From Notospermus geniculatus (lineage: Eukaryota; Nemertea; Pilidiophora; Heteronemertea; Lineidae), in the NCBI GenBank assembly GCA_002633025.1, contig NMRB01000895.1, positions 18,132 through 82,131 on the forward strand: DNA of 64,000 nt, read 5' to 3'. The first letter of the stretch is position 1. Every line of letters begins with the position of its first letter. Below the pieces are notes generated by a model that worked only from the letters and a program-made list of their open reading frames with translations, ran no database searches and was not told the DNA's origin. Of this stretch, positions 9,005 to 20,234 are shown piece by piece. Made by a program: the position numbers and the translations under genes.

Positions 9005-11315
9005 AGTGGCGCACCTGTCTCGATCGTTGCATCCTCGCACGAAATGTGTCATCGAATTTTCCATATGACACCCTTAACACCGCAGCTGGAACAAATCTGG
9101 ACATTATTAGCGAGCTTTTGCTATTTTGATCTGGAATTATGATTTTCCTAATCGTGGTACTATCATCTGATAGCTGTACGCCATTATTACTTAGGACAGT
9201 AATTATCGAACGGCGGCGGATTTGATTTGCGGATTGTCGCTGAAGCCCCAACAAACACGGCAGATGCAGCCTCCAGTCGTCGCCAAAGTGCATCTCATCA
9301 TCCTCAGATATCTAGTAATCCGCTTTCATTCGCCCAATCTGCTTACAAACTTATAGATTTTAATAGCCATATTATCCTCGCCAGATCCCGATGCGATATC
9401 TCGTCTCGGATGCCACCAGTCGACCCCCGGCGGCCTCTGCCCCTGGTAAATCGACATAATGACATCACCGATTGAGACATCATGCGTGTTGTCATTGAAC
9501 TCGGAGCGGAGCCGGTCTGTCAATCTCGTACCCAGAGATTCATTACGCTCGGGCCGAGGTTGTATGTCGCTCCACCAATCTCTGGAGACTGCATACTCCA
9601 CGACAGCGTTGAAATTTTTTGATAATTGGACGAAAATTTTAACACTGCCATCGACGCTACATCGCCATCTTGAAAACCTTGACGTCATCGTCGGCGGGCT
9701 GGTCTATCACGTGACACGAACTTCGTTTTCAAAATGGTATTATTTGCAGAAAACATCATGCGTGTTGTCATTGAACTCGGAGCGGAGCCGGTCTGTCAAT
9801 CTCGTACCCAGAGATTCGTTACGCTCGGGCCCAAACTTGACGCTAGGTGGCGATATCTTGGCAAGGATATCACCACTAGTATCGACGCTTGGTTTCCATC
9901 TTGAAAAGTAGTGCGCGCGCGGAGCGAACAGTAGAAATTCTTCCGTTTGTAAAGCGGTTACCCATCACGTCGTTTTCTACGCTTACAATATAGATCTATT
10001 GTAGATAGGTGTTCAAAGGTCGGCACAAACATCGGTAGAGTAAATAAAGTTGTTCTGTTTCATTTTCGACAAGATAAATATTGTTTTCTGCAAAGAATAA
10101 CATTTTGAAAAAGAAGTTCGCGTCACACAGACCAAAAAGATGGCGGCCCCACCGACGATGACGTCAAGATTTTCAAGATGGCGATCTAGCGTCGATGGCA
10201 GTGTTAAAATTTCGTCCAATTATAACAAAAAATTTCAACGCTGTCGTGGAGACAATCTCTGGAGACTGCTGGCCGTTTCACGCCTTACGTGCGATTTGTG
10301 GCATCGTGCAATTTTAGTCCGAATTTTAATCGCAGATGCATTGAAATAACTTGAGTATAAAATGATATACACAAAAATGTCCTTAGGAAGGTTTTTGTGA
10401 GGGATCTGTTGTATTTGTTGAGGAAAACCCACAACACTACTTGGCGCACCATATAAATTTGGAGTAAAACGGTTAGAAATTTGTATATGTTCATGCGCCG
10501 TCTGTAACACACATGCCTTCAGGCGCCGCTCCACGTGACAGTTTTCTATCGAAACTTTGATAGTAACTCTCCAAAGACTATCCCGTGGACGTTGTTCAGC
10601 TAGTGACTAACCGCTTAACAATTAGAAGAATTTCTACTGTTCGCTCCGCGCTCGCACTACTTTTCAAGATGGAAACCTAGCGTCGATACTAGTGGTGATA
10701 TCACTGACGTCATTGCAGATATCACCACCTAGCGTCAAGTTTGTGGAGACTGCTGGCCATTTCACGCCTTAAGTGTGATTTGTGCGTGCAATTTTATACC
10801 GAATTTTATTCGCAGATCCATTGAAATAAGTTGAGTATAAAATGTTATACACAAAAATGTCCTTAGGAAGGTTTTTGTGAGGGATCTGTTGTATTTATTG
10901 AGGAAAACCCACAGCACTACTTGGCGCACCATAAACTTGGAGTGAAACGGTCAGATATTTGTATATATTCATGCGCCGTCTGTAACACACGTGCCTTGAG
11001 GCGCCGTTCCACGTGACAGTTTTCTGTCGAAAGTTTGCTGTCAGATAGTAACTGTCCAAAGACTGTCCCGTGGAAGTTGTTCAGCTAGTGACTGTATGAC
11101 AGCAATTATTGCTGTCTGACAGCAATAATTAACTATCTGACAGCAAACTTTCGATACAAAACTGTCACGTGGAGCGGCGCCTTTAGAAACCCCGATTCGG
11201 AAGTAGTCCGCCGCCCTATAGCCGTCTCCAGAGATAAGTGGAGCGACATACAACCTCGGCCCGAGCGTAACGAATCTCTGGGTACGAGATTACCGGTCTG
11301 TGTCAATACCCAGGA
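9005..11315. repeat. Knot of interleaved direct and inverted repeats
   Basis: Several repeats of different orientation interlock. Direct: 9481-9554 and 9757-9831 (GTTGTCATTGAACTCGGAGC). Inverted: about 9600-9755 against 10088-10245 (TTGGACGAAAATTTTAACAC). Inverted: about 9832-9945 against 10624-10742 (GAGCGAACAGTAGAAATTCT). Direct: about 10256-10618 and 10741-11093 (AATGTCCTTAGGAAGGTTTT). Inverted: about 9525-9590 against 11225-11310 (CGTACCCAGAGATTC). The pattern suggests one element duplicated and inverted repeatedly. No coding region is evident. Confidence 0.85.
10998..11181. repeat. Hairpin with GACAGCAA palindrome in its loop
   Basis: GGCGCCGTTCCACGTGACAG on the left is inverted at about 11160-11181. 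GCTGTCAGATAGT pairs with ACTATCTGACAGC. The 19-nt palindrome GACAGCAATTATTGCTGTC sits in the loop (about 11099-11117). The only other copy of the arm, at about 10530-10570, lacks the inverted partner. Confidence 0.75.
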
Positions 11316-12235
11316 TTCAGTTATTATGAAAAAATAAATGAAATCTTCCCGGTGATAAATCATATGAGGATGAAACGCCACCTAATGGCCCATTGGCTGA
11401 CAAATATATGAGATTTTACGACGCGTTGTCACATTATCGTCTCTAAGATGACGTGTATTTCGCCATTCGGCTTATTATTCGCAATAAGTCGTTATTTATT
11501 CGATATTATAGCGCGCGCTGAAGGACTACTCAGTGTATTAACCTGTAAATTAATACGCATAATGTCGCGAACCATTTTGTATGGTAATGGCAGGTCAATG
11601 GGACCGTGTAAATATTATTACTGCCGCTCTCATCGCGACATTTATGAGATTGACGACTATGACGCAATGCATTATGGATGCGATATCGTCGGATCTTAAA
11701 GGGTCGTTGCACGCCACGACTATAATAACTTATTATCGTTATGAGATGGCATAATACGCGTTATCGGTCTTGTCTCGATGGGAAAGGTTGACGTATTCGT
11801 GTTATCGGCCGCGTGGATGATGAGTGCGCGGGAAAAAGTGCAGAGCGATATTGACGTGGCGGGTTGTCTATTATATTTGCTCTTAAATGGACGGCGCACG
11901 TTATGGCTATGATAAATTCGCCGCGTTATTGGTTAGGAAAGCAGACGACTTCGTTTTCTGGAAAACTACTCGTTGTCTCTGGCCGGAGAAAAAGGATAAG
12001 GCCAGACTTTTTTTATACCTTGTTCACCCAACCCGCCGACGCCGGAAATTCCAAAAACAAAATTAAAAGAAATATTTATTTTTGACCATTTGGCAAACCC
12101 GCCGACGTTCAAACTCGCTCAAAGTAGAAAAAAATAAAATTTTATTTTTATTTTTATTCCGACCGCCGCCCTCCCTGCCCGAAAAATCTAATCAGCTCGC
12201 GGCATCTAGCGGCGTGAATAGGAATCACACTTTGC
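11316..12235. other. Repeat-poor island, regulatory candidate
   Basis: No part of this stretch recurs elsewhere in the window, in contrast to its flanks. It is relatively CpG-containing (CGCGCGCTG, GTCGCGA, GATATCGTCGG) and holds several TTATTCG and TAATTA-like words. Open frames are under 85 codons and show no family motif. An enhancer-like role is inference from its uniqueness only. Confidence 0.4.
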
Positions 12236-12249
12236 CCCCGTGGAGACTG

Positions 12250-12585
12250 TACGTTTCTCCCTGGATGCCCCATTCATTTCAACCTGGGAACATTTCCCCC
12301 TTGATGCCCCATTCATTTCAACCTGGGAACATTTCTCCCTTGATGCCCCATTCATTTTAACCTGGGAACATTTCCCCCTTGATGCCCCATTCATTTCAAC
12401 CTGGGAACATTTCTCCCTTGATGCCCCATTCATTTCAACCTGGGAACATTTCCCCCTTGATGCCCCATTCATTTCAACCTGGGAACATTTCTCCCTTGAT
12501 GCCCCATTCATTTCAACCAGGGAACATTTCTCCCTCGGTGCCCCATTCATTTTAACCTGGGAAAATCTCCCCCTTGATGCCCCAT
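12250..12585. repeat. 39-bp minisatellite with alternating variants
   Basis: About 8.5 units of 39 bp carry CCTGGGAACATTTC, then CCCTTGATGCCCC, then ATTCATTTCAA. Units alternate between TTTCCCCCTTG and TTTCTCCCTTG, so the real period is a 78-bp dimer. Because 39 is divisible by three, both strands stay open and give 13-residue repeat frames that I regard as artefacts. The array resumes after the insertion, at 12881-12926. Confidence 0.93.
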
Positions 12586-12880
12586 CAGGCGCGGATCCAG
12601 GATTTTCGGTAGAGGGGGGTCAGGGCCGCCGAGGGCGGTCGTTGCACAGACGGGCGCCGAAGATTCCCGCGCCGATGGGGGGTCTGGGGGCCTCCCCAGA
12701 AGATTTTGAAATCTAGAGGGCCGTGGACGCGATTTCCTGGCATCTCAGTATCAAAACAGAAGCTTTATTCTTGCGTTTTTGGGGTTATTGTCGCAAATTA
12801 TTGAGAGAAAAAAACAATTGGTGGTGGAGAGCAGAGGGGGTCAGGACCCCCAAAACCCCCTTCTGAATCCGGCGCGCCTG
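12586..12880. mobile_element. CAGGCGCGGATCC-type element in the minisatellite
   Basis: The left end CAGGCGCGGATCCAGG and right end AATCCGGCGCGCCTG are inverted. Subterminal GGGGGGTC and GACCCCC also pair. It splits the 39-bp array, with ATTCATTTCAACCTGGGAA continuing on the right, so it is an insertion. Target duplication is short or degenerate (CCCCAT against CCTAT). A second element with similar ends lies at 59662-59816. I leave the superfamily open. Confidence 0.8.
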
Positions 12881-12926
12881 CCTATTCATTTCAACCTGGG
12901 AAAATTTCCCCCTAAAATGCCCACCC

Positions 12927-13335
12927 CTATATTCGCCGCTATCTTCTCTTCTTCTACTCTTGCTTGCATCAGTCATACGTCAGTATCTTCCATCTTAAAG
13001 GGCCCCCGTTATATGACTATCGTAAATCATAACGATTATGAACCATAACCCACGGGCTGTGGTAGCGGTTACTGAATCATCAGCATGAAATATCAATATC
13101 TTAAAGGGCCCGCAGATTGCTATGACAATATCATGAGAGGTTTCACGTCGCGATCACGGAAGCCGAGTGCTGTAGAATGGTTTATCATTTTATATAGGAA
13201 ACAATGTCATTTAATATTTATCTTTCCATTTGTAGGATTTCTCTTTTTCATCATTTTTTTCAGTTCATTTTGTGGGAGGATAGACTCTATTTCTGAAAAT
13301 CTTCCATTGGAAGCAGGGATCTCTCTATAGGGGTA
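12927..13335. other. Unique stretch without a gene
   Basis: Contains two TCTTAAAGGGCCC words (about 12993 and 13099) in similar contexts with TATGA.TATC, a weak local repeat. Open frames near 13085 lack domains. Confidence 0.4.
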
Positions 13336-13620
13336 ACGGGTAAAAATCCCCAATGGCAAAAACCCCCAATTGGAAAAGTCGGTAAAAACCCCACAAACTA
13401 ATTTTAGGCAAAAAAGTGAAAAAAAATATTATTAGTTTTGAAATATTTTTAATATCTAAGAAATAATATTTTTTCCTCTTCCAAATTGGAAATTTTTACC
13501 TTTGAGAATTCTAACTTCTTTAAATGGGGATTTTTACCTTCCTTCCCAATCGGGGATTTTTCCTTCCCAATTGGGGATTTTTACTATTAGGGATATTTTA
13601 CTTAATGGGGATTTTTACCT
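13336..13620. repeat. Foldback built of GGGGATTTTTACC units
   Basis: The left side carries GGTAAAAATCCCCAATGG and the right side several inverted GGGGATTTTTACC or CCCAATTGGGG units, separated by an A/T-rich spacer (about 13400-13490). The arms are made of short tandem units, so alignment is degenerate. Confidence 0.75.
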
Positions 13621-14224
13621 ACACTTCCTATACAGGAAATGTGATTTTCTATGTGATTTCATTTCGCATCTTTCCTCCTTGATTTGGTCATATGCGTTCA
13701 GGTTTAAAGTTGCTGTTGCGCCTACTTTTTTACAACGTTAGAAAGTTAGGGGATATAATGCTGATCAAGATGCTTTTTGTTTCATTGAAAAGTTCCAACT
13801 GGTTAAAAAGTTAAGACATATTAATGGATTTGGACAGAGGAGAATGTTGCACCTAATTTGATGACGTAATTGCAGTAATTTGCATAATGAGCATGCATTT
13901 TAGTGCTGTAATGGACTTATTGCAACTATTTATGTGAAAGAATGAAGTCAGAAATTTGTCAATTAGTAAATATGTGAAGGAAAATGAACTTTCTCTCCAC
14001 ATTGGATGGCTCAGATTTGATTTCATTTATTCCTGCAATGACATCACGCATAAATTAGCATTTTCGACCCTGGCTTATTCTTTACTGTGCGGAAAGTAAC
14101 ACTGGCATTTTCACACACATATTCTGCGATATCTTCCAACTACTCCTCCGAATTTGATGAAACAAAAGCAAAATATGTTATTTGTGTATTCTATACACTT
14201 CAGTAATAATCTGTGTAGTCAATT
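13621..14224. other. AT-rich stretch, nothing recognised
   Basis: No repeat partner found elsewhere in the window and no credible coding frame. Confidence 0.4.
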
Positions 14225-14233
14225 TTGATACAC

Positions 14234-14612
14234 CATTTTGGTTCCCAAAGCCGCCGCTAGGGCTAGAAGGCTTCGGCTCTGGCTGCCATCTTTGCGGCAT
14301 AAAAGTCGTCGCGGATCTATTTATAGATCATTATGTTGACATCACGGGTTATTTTTAGAATGGGGTACCCGTAGCCACGTGGGTGCTAAATGTAATCAAA
14401 CATGCGGAATGGCAACACCGAGGAAGTTTCTTGATGAGAATGTTTGTATGTGTTGCAGATCTGTTAACAAAAACTCAAAATCATCACCGTTTTGTAGACC
14501 GGGGGAGAATGAAATTTTACGGGCAAATGGACTCCTACAATGAAGTCAGCAATAAAATGGCAGCCAGAGCCGAAGCCTTCTAGCCCTAGCGGCGGCTTCG
14601 GGAACCAAAATG
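14234..14612. mobile_element. MITE with perfect 9-bp target duplication
   Basis: Arms of about 57 bp start CATTTTGGTTCCC, continue CGCCGCTAGGGC and GGCTTCGGCTCTGGCTGCCA, and match with about one mismatch before the end of the arm. TTGATACAC is directly repeated at both borders (14225-14233 and 14613-14621). A 9-bp target duplication with long arms fits Mutator-like elements, although no transposase is present. A one-arm fragment of the family lies at 4676-4757. Confidence 0.9.
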
Positions 14613-14621
14613 TTGATACAC

Positions 14622-15300
14622 AACTTGGTCTTTAAAGGATTAAAAAGGTTGGAAGTCCCATTTACATGTAGCTGAACCTGACCAGCCAGAGTCAAGATAA
14701 GAACGTTGCGGATTACATTTCGAACAGTTGGAAAATAATAGATGACCTCTGTCGAAGCATAATCCAGGAGATAAACGAAATCATGGCTAAACTGGCCTAA
14801 ATGGTCGCATTAAACCTTCTGTTATGATATGGCGCACCCCAGTGACATTTGTCACCCCGGCACGCCAAGGCAAAAATCATACCCCCTGATCCTGGTGTTA
14901 GATACTTAATAAAACCGAATAATCTAGTGCCGAAAATGAATCGTCTCGATCCACCCCGGGAGATTGCGAAAAATGAAAAATGACCCTCTGACGCTTGTAC
15001 CAGCGACGTATGCGCAGTTTAATTTTGGAATTTTAGCACAACCCGACGCGATAAATCACCGTCGTGCGCTTATCCGGTTTCGGAGTCACAGACGAGAATT
15101 TATGAAACGGCACCCGTTGTAATCTTAGCGGCTATTATTGTTTTGCTTCGCTGGGCCATATGCTATGAAAATGTGTTGGAACGAGGCCATTGGCATTTGT
15201 TTTATGCGTACTAATCATGACAGAGCAGGAAAGGCTCGACTGTTGGGCGGCAGTTATGGCGGTGATGGATGTCGGATATACAACATGAGACATAGGGTCT
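14622..15300. other. Unique stretch without a gene
   Basis: No repeat partner in the window. Open frames on both strands near 15135-15434 run into the CATCCTCCC element and lack motifs. Confidence 0.4.
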
Positions 15301-15301
15301 G

Positions 15302-15404
15302 CATCCTCCCACAGCAGGGCTTTGGTCTCGTTCCTCTTCATACACTCGCACATCGTGTGTGGATGAAGAGGAGCGAGGTAAAAAACCCCTGCTGTGGGAG
15401 AATG
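15302..15404. mobile_element. Short solo foldback of the CATCCTCCC family
   Basis: CATCCTCCCACAGCAGGGCT on the left is inverted as CCCCTGCTGTGGGAGAATG on the right, with TTCCTCTTCATACACTCGCA and its partner forming the rest of the arms. At 103 bp it holds only the arms of the 586-bp member at 50975-51560. Confidence 0.85.
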
Positions 15405-15549
15405 AGGCTTTGAGACAGGATTTCTCATCAACAATGCTATTCAGATCTAAATTTGAAATGATACCCGCCTAGGCCTTTTGCGGCTCTTGTCAACGATGAT
15501 AGGCTTTATGCATTGTGACGCGGTAGAAAACTGTGACCCCAGAGAAGAT

Positions 15550-16160
15550 TTGTCCTAGATCATGTCCCGATAAAGCCGCCCCATGTGCACCTAGCCTAAG
15601 GCTAGGCGCACCAATGACAAAAATCTGGAGACGACCCGGTCATTTATTCAGGAGTTGTTGCACTTTTTGTCTTTTCTGTTTTGGCCACCTGGTGACGAAA
15701 CCAAGAATCAAATCGGACTGTAACTTGGTGCCGTAGGTCGTCTGACATACGAGTATATATGTTCAAAGTTTCAGGTCAATAGCACCAGCGGTTACGAAAC
15801 GTGTCACCAAAAGGCAAAATTTTGAACTTTGACCTCTGTGACATTCAAAAGTAGGTCAAATCAAAACCCCATTATATATGTAGGCTAATGTGTCCTCATT
15901 AGATACACCTATGATAAGAATTTGGAGGTGATCCAGTGAGTAGTTCAGTAGTTCTTGCACTTTTTATGTTTTTAGTTTCCGCCACCTGGTGGCCAAGCTA
16001 AGAATCGAATTGCACCGAAGCTTGGTGTCAGGTCATCTGACGTTGGGGTATATACATGTATGTGCCAAGTTTCAGATCAATAGCTCCAGCGGTTACGAAA
16101 CGTGTCCTGCTAACGGACAACGACGACGACGGACGCTGCGCCACGACAACAGCTCACCCC
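15550..16160 (+). repeat. Interspersed repeat ending AGGTGAGCT, with internal duplication
   Basis: Two diverged direct copies, offset by about 295 bp, share TTGCACTTTTT, CACCTGGTG, AAGTTTCAG.TCAATAGC and AGCGGTTACGAAACGTGTC (about 15595-15810 and 15890-16110). The right end has GACGACGACGGACGCTGCG and the small palindrome AGCTCACCCCAGGTGAGCT. I recognise this general kind of repeat from marine invertebrate DNA but cannot name the family. Confidence 0.75.
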
Positions 16161-16189
16161 AGGTGAGCTAAACGACTGGTACATGTCTA

Positions 16190-16570
16190 GCGTCCAATGG
16201 AAATACCTACTAGGTCACATTTTGTTGTTTTCGAGAAAAATGGGTTTATGTGGAATGACAACTTGGAAGACGTTTGTTGTGGAAAACACTCCTAATTAAA
16301 AATATGTCATACAACAGGATTAAATGCAATTTGCTATGTTTTACCTCTCATTTCATGCTGAATGTGCAAAGGTAAAAACGTAGTAAGTCACAATTCTGAT
16401 GACTTAGACGTAAAAACCGAGTAAGTGCACCACTGTGTTTCCGAGGCTTTGGCGAACATTTTGCAAACAAAAACTGTTTATTATGATGAAACAATACCTA
16501 GTAAGTACGAATTTGGCCTTAACTCATTTTTTCCAAAAATGTGGCTTACTAGGTATTTCCATTGGACGCT
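16190..16570. mobile_element. Foldback MITE, TA-flanked
   Basis: GCGTCCAATGGAAATACCTA is inverted at the right end (CCTAGTATGG-type differences begin only after about 20 bp). TA lies outside each end within CTAG contexts. It is about 381 bp. The interior repeats further ACCGAGTAAGT and CCTAGTAAGT words. Confidence 0.85.
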
Positions 16571-16574
16571 AGAT

Positions 16575-17140
16575 GTAACTTGAGAACATATCATGAGAAA
16601 ATTTTAATTCCATCGGCAAAGTACATGACTTGTACAAGACATTTCACAAATCTTTCCTCTGAAACCTAATGGCAAAAAGATGCGGTATCTTCGAGGTCTA
16701 CTTTGTGAAATAAAGACATCTCATTTCTTGAGCCAAATAAAAAGTTTGCCGTAACGAGGCTTTATTAGGAAAATACTTAAAAAGTCATTACAGGCCAACA
16801 TCGTCATTGATTAGAATGGTGCCAGTGGCGGTAATAAGGAATTCGACGACTTATATCTACCCAAATAACATCATCATCATTAATCATCCGCCGAGTTTGA
16901 TAAACCCAAAACAAATAATTTAATCAGGTGATGAATGTTGAACGTGTTTTCGGCGACTTTTGCGAATAATTAGATGAGAAATGTTCTCGCTGTCGCGACG
17001 TGAAATATTACATGTACCAATCGATGTGTCTACCTTATGTGGGGAACATTGACCTTTTCTTTCGGCTCTCCGGATATCTTTTTGAGAAATTCAAGGATCA
17101 GCTCCTTGTGCGGGGAATTGATTCCTTTAGGTCAGTTGTG
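16575..17140. other. Repeat-poor island with homeodomain-like words
   Basis: Within about 16840-16980 are ATCATTAATCATCCG, AATAATTTAATCAGG and GAATAATTAGATG, spaced closely in otherwise unique DNA. Such TAAT-rich groupings are common in developmental enhancers, but the words are short, so a regulatory role is only suggested. Confidence 0.35.
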
Positions 17141-17149
17141 TACCTTGGG

Positions 17150-17850
17150 ACCGTTCCATTCTGGACACCTTTCTTGGGACGTCGAGAAGCAGCTCATTTA
17201 GCGCTGATTGATCCTTCACCGGTTGAGATTACCTTCGAACTGCTGACACCTTTCTGGGAACTCAAAAAGCAACTTGTTCGACGACAAAATGATTGTGTTT
17301 GACTATAGTTGAGATTAGTTGCTCCTGAGCATTGTGGACATCTTGCTCGGGAACTCAAAAGCAGCTCAAGAAGCAGCTCATTTTAGCGCCCAATTGATTC
17401 TTTACCAGTCGAGATCACCTTATACACGTGCAATATTATTGCACAATATGATGATCAAAATGGGCAATATTATTGTCAGCCTTTCTTCCACCCATGCCAG
17501 AAGCACATGTCCCTATTTTGGGCCCCATATTGTGCAATAATATTGCGCGTGGATGGGCTGCTTTAAGCGGCCTATCCACCGTGCAATATTATTGCACAGT
17601 ATGAGGGTCAAAATGGTTGGCAGTATTGCCAATCTTTCTTTCATCCATTATGCCAGAAACACATGACGCCCATTTGGGGCCCCATATTGTGCAATAATAT
17701 TGTACGTGGATGGACCACTTTAGACAAAGTCGAGTTTACCTTGGAATTGCTCCATGATTGACACCTTTCCGTGGAACTCGAGGGCAGTTCGTTCAGTGCC
17801 AGTTGTTCCCGTCATTTGGACCTTTCAGGGGAACTCAAGAGGCAGTTCGA
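17150..17850 (+). repeat. Decayed tandem repeat with GACACCTTTC...GGGAACTC units
   Basis: The phrase GACACCTTTC, then GGGAACTCAAAAGCAGCTC or close variants, recurs near 17164, 17243, 17337, 17760 and 17819. Intervening text also repeats (ACCGGTTGAGATTACCTT, CCAGTCGAGATCACCTT). Spacing is irregular because two MITEs at 17423-17713 landed inside. I interpret this as an old satellite-like array rather than a gene. Confidence 0.65.
17423..17713. mobile_element. Two adjacent GCAATATTATTGC foldback MITEs
   Basis: Two copies (about 17423-17556 and 17569-17713) each start ACGTGCAATATTATTGCAC or similar and end with the inverse near GCGTGGATGG. Both interiors share TCAAAATGG, TTTC.TCCATTATGCC or TTCCACCCATGCC and GGGGCCCCATATTG. 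Each is about 135-145 bp. The side-by-side arrangement suggests preference for its own sequence or a tandem duplication. Confidence 0.85.
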
Positions 17851-17959
17851 ATGGTTCCTGTATAGTAGGTACATGAACCATTCGCAGAACACACTCTTCC
17901 TTCATGTCATTCGTAATCGAACAAGCAACACTGGTAAATCGGTGTGCCTGAAGCACTGA

Positions 17960-19195
17960 ACCCGCAATGCATAAACCGCCTGTGTAGTGGCGCTCGCCAC
18001 TGACCATTGGGCCTGACGTTATGCTGCACAAGGTCTTGGAACTGTCATCAACAACACTTGCCCTCTCTCATGAAAAAAATTGACCTCAGGCGATACTTAG
18101 CCCGATAAATCAGCTCATACCCCTGCATGGCATATCTCATTACAAAAGTGACATCGTGCTGATTACGCCACATCTTACAAACTCGTGCTTGTCAAAAACG
18201 TTCGCGTCGAAACCATAGAATCGAGGAAGTGATTCAGTTTTTCCGACAATGACTTGACGTTACTGTGTGAAAAATGTTTCTCGATTTTGCTCTCTATGGC
18301 TTCATCGGTTAGGTATGAGCAAAAAGGCAAAAGGCTTATGAATTTCTTGTGCCAGTTAAGGCCAAAATAATATTATCTGTTTCTTGTCCAGCAACTCAGC
18401 GGAAATTGATGCGAGATGCGAATTTTTTTAAAATTTTCAAATAATGTTTTTTTTTCAGTTCCGGTTGTCTTCATGGATGGGGAAATAACTACCAGCGAAC
18501 TATCTCTGTACATGTTTAAAGCACAAGTCTCATGAAAAATAAAGATGATTTCAAGTGACGAAGCATTTCTATGCATTATATAGAAGGCGCTGCGTAAGTA
18601 AAGTGGGAAAATTTGAAATTGGTGAAAAAAATTCTATGCGAAGGGCCCGGGAATGACGCGCGCTCGGACAAGAAACAGATACGTGTACTATTTTTTTGGC
18701 ATAATCGCTGGTGAGGAAAAACGCAAAGGCGTATAAATTTATAGTGCAAGTAGAATCATGGCCGTAAATTGCATTCATTTTAGGGCATCTTGCCCTGAAA
18801 AGCGTTCCAATCAGTCCCACCCTTGCTCACTCGTAGTCGAAGGGCGAAGTGACAGTAGGCCTTGATTTGTACCCCCCCCCGTGCCATCGGAAAACATGTT
18901 TTTCATTATTTGGGACGAAAAACGTCAAAAGGTAAAGTCCCGAGAATAAAATGCCCCCCTCCCCTCCAAGAAATAAAAGCTAGCTGCGGCCCTGGTAATG
19001 GATTCGGGCACGAGAATTTAAAAGGGATGGCCAAACACAAAGGTTATGAATTTCAAGTGCGTTGTGACTAGGGACACAAGTGTGCGGTGACGAAGGGAGC
19101 GAGCGCTAAGAACCCCTTATGTTCTCACTAGGATGAAGGGCAAAATCTGGGTAAAATCTGGGTTAGTAAACATGGTAAACGCAGTTCGAATACAC
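17960..19195. other. No supportable gene
   Basis: Weak similarity exists between about 18315-18345 and 19035-19060 (AAAAGGCTTATGAATTTCTTG against AAAGGTTATGAATTTCAAG), perhaps an old duplication. A poly-C run lies near 18873. No credible coding frame was found. Confidence 0.35.
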
Positions 19196-19199
19196 GTTG

Positions 19200-19830
19200 C
19201 CATACATATAGCCAGGACTATGGATTATTTTTATTTTGCTGACGGGCTCTCGCCCTCTATTTTTGGTCAGCGTTAATTAATTGGTTAATGATGTTAAAAT
19301 CATTCCGGGTAAAAATTCATCATCTCGTGTATCAAAGTTGATGCCCAGGGCAATGTAGAATTAGTAGGTAATATCAAGACAAATATTTGATAATTAGTCG
19401 AGGAATTCTGTCGCCTTGGGCTGTGACGACGCCCCGTACATTGTAACCCAATAAGTTCATACAGCTCATTATAAAATGACCCTTCGAATCATAACATCGA
19501 TTTCTTGGTGGTTGATACATGATCCAGACGTAAAAATGCCTGACATCATCGGATAGGAGCATTTAGAAACAAGGATATCACGATTACAGCATTGTTTTGC
19601 GAATGATTTGGTTTTTAATGAGGAATGATACCAGGGGTGAATGTGATACAATTCCTGTGATGGTTGTGTTTGAGGGTGGCACGGATCCTGATACATTCAC
19701 GTCATCTTATCGGGTTTTTTTTCTCGATGCCACCCATAGTTTTAGGTTACGACTTCATCATATAATTTTGGTTTATCAATGCGATCAATGCTTTGTCATC
19801 ATTTGCGAAACTTAATTAACCGATAATAGG
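19200..19830. other. Repeat-poor island, AT-rich transcription-factor-like words
   Basis: GTTAATTAATTGGTTAATGA (about 19271-19290), TTGATAATTAGTCG and GAAACTTAATTAACC lie in unique sequence with no match elsewhere in the window. This resembles homeodomain-rich regulatory DNA, but there is no direct evidence of function. Confidence 0.38.
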
Positions 19831-19940
19831 CATAGTCTGTGTCAATTTCAGTGGCAATCTGACAGTTGATCTACAAACTATACATGTAAGAAGTTTTCGA
19901 TGACTTATATAAAAAATCCAAACAACACCTGATTGAAGTA

Positions 19941-20163
19941 CTCTAAACTCCCCCACTTACCTGTCCCATTCCTGAACTCGGAAAAACTAAATCTTAAGTT
20001 GAAGATAATGGGGTGGGGGTATGGTCAGAAACAGTAATGTCCTGTCCACTTACTTGTCCCACTCCCGAGCCTGGCAAAGAATGACAGCGTGCGATATCTT
20101 CAACTTAGGATTTGGTCATTTTTTCCGAGTTCAGGAATGGGAGAGGTAAGTGGGAGTTTAGAG
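19941..20163 (+). mobile_element. CTCTAAACTCC MITE, copy 1
   Basis: Arms of about 45 bp begin CTCTAAACTCCCCCACTTAC and end with the inverse GTGGGAGTTTAGAG-type sequence. TA flanks both sides. The interior also folds (ATCTTAAGTTGAAGAT and ATCTTCAACTTAGGAT). Sister copies: 20235-20468, 29713-29939 and, inverted, 31371-31606. Confidence 0.92.
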
Positions 20164-20234
20164 TAATGGTAAACCAGACAGTAATTGACCCACCACATGA
20201 TACAAACAAATCCAAACAACACCTGATTGAAGTA

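Noticed and set aside
9459-9911. 150-codon frame with an internal 30-residue direct repeat
   Set aside because: The repeat is the DNA direct repeat at 9481 and 9757, and the frame spans inverted-repeat arms.
12206-12716. 158-codon and 114-codon frames with a 13-residue repeat
   Set aside because: By-product of the 39-bp minisatellite. The frame runs into an inserted TIR element and is open on both strands.
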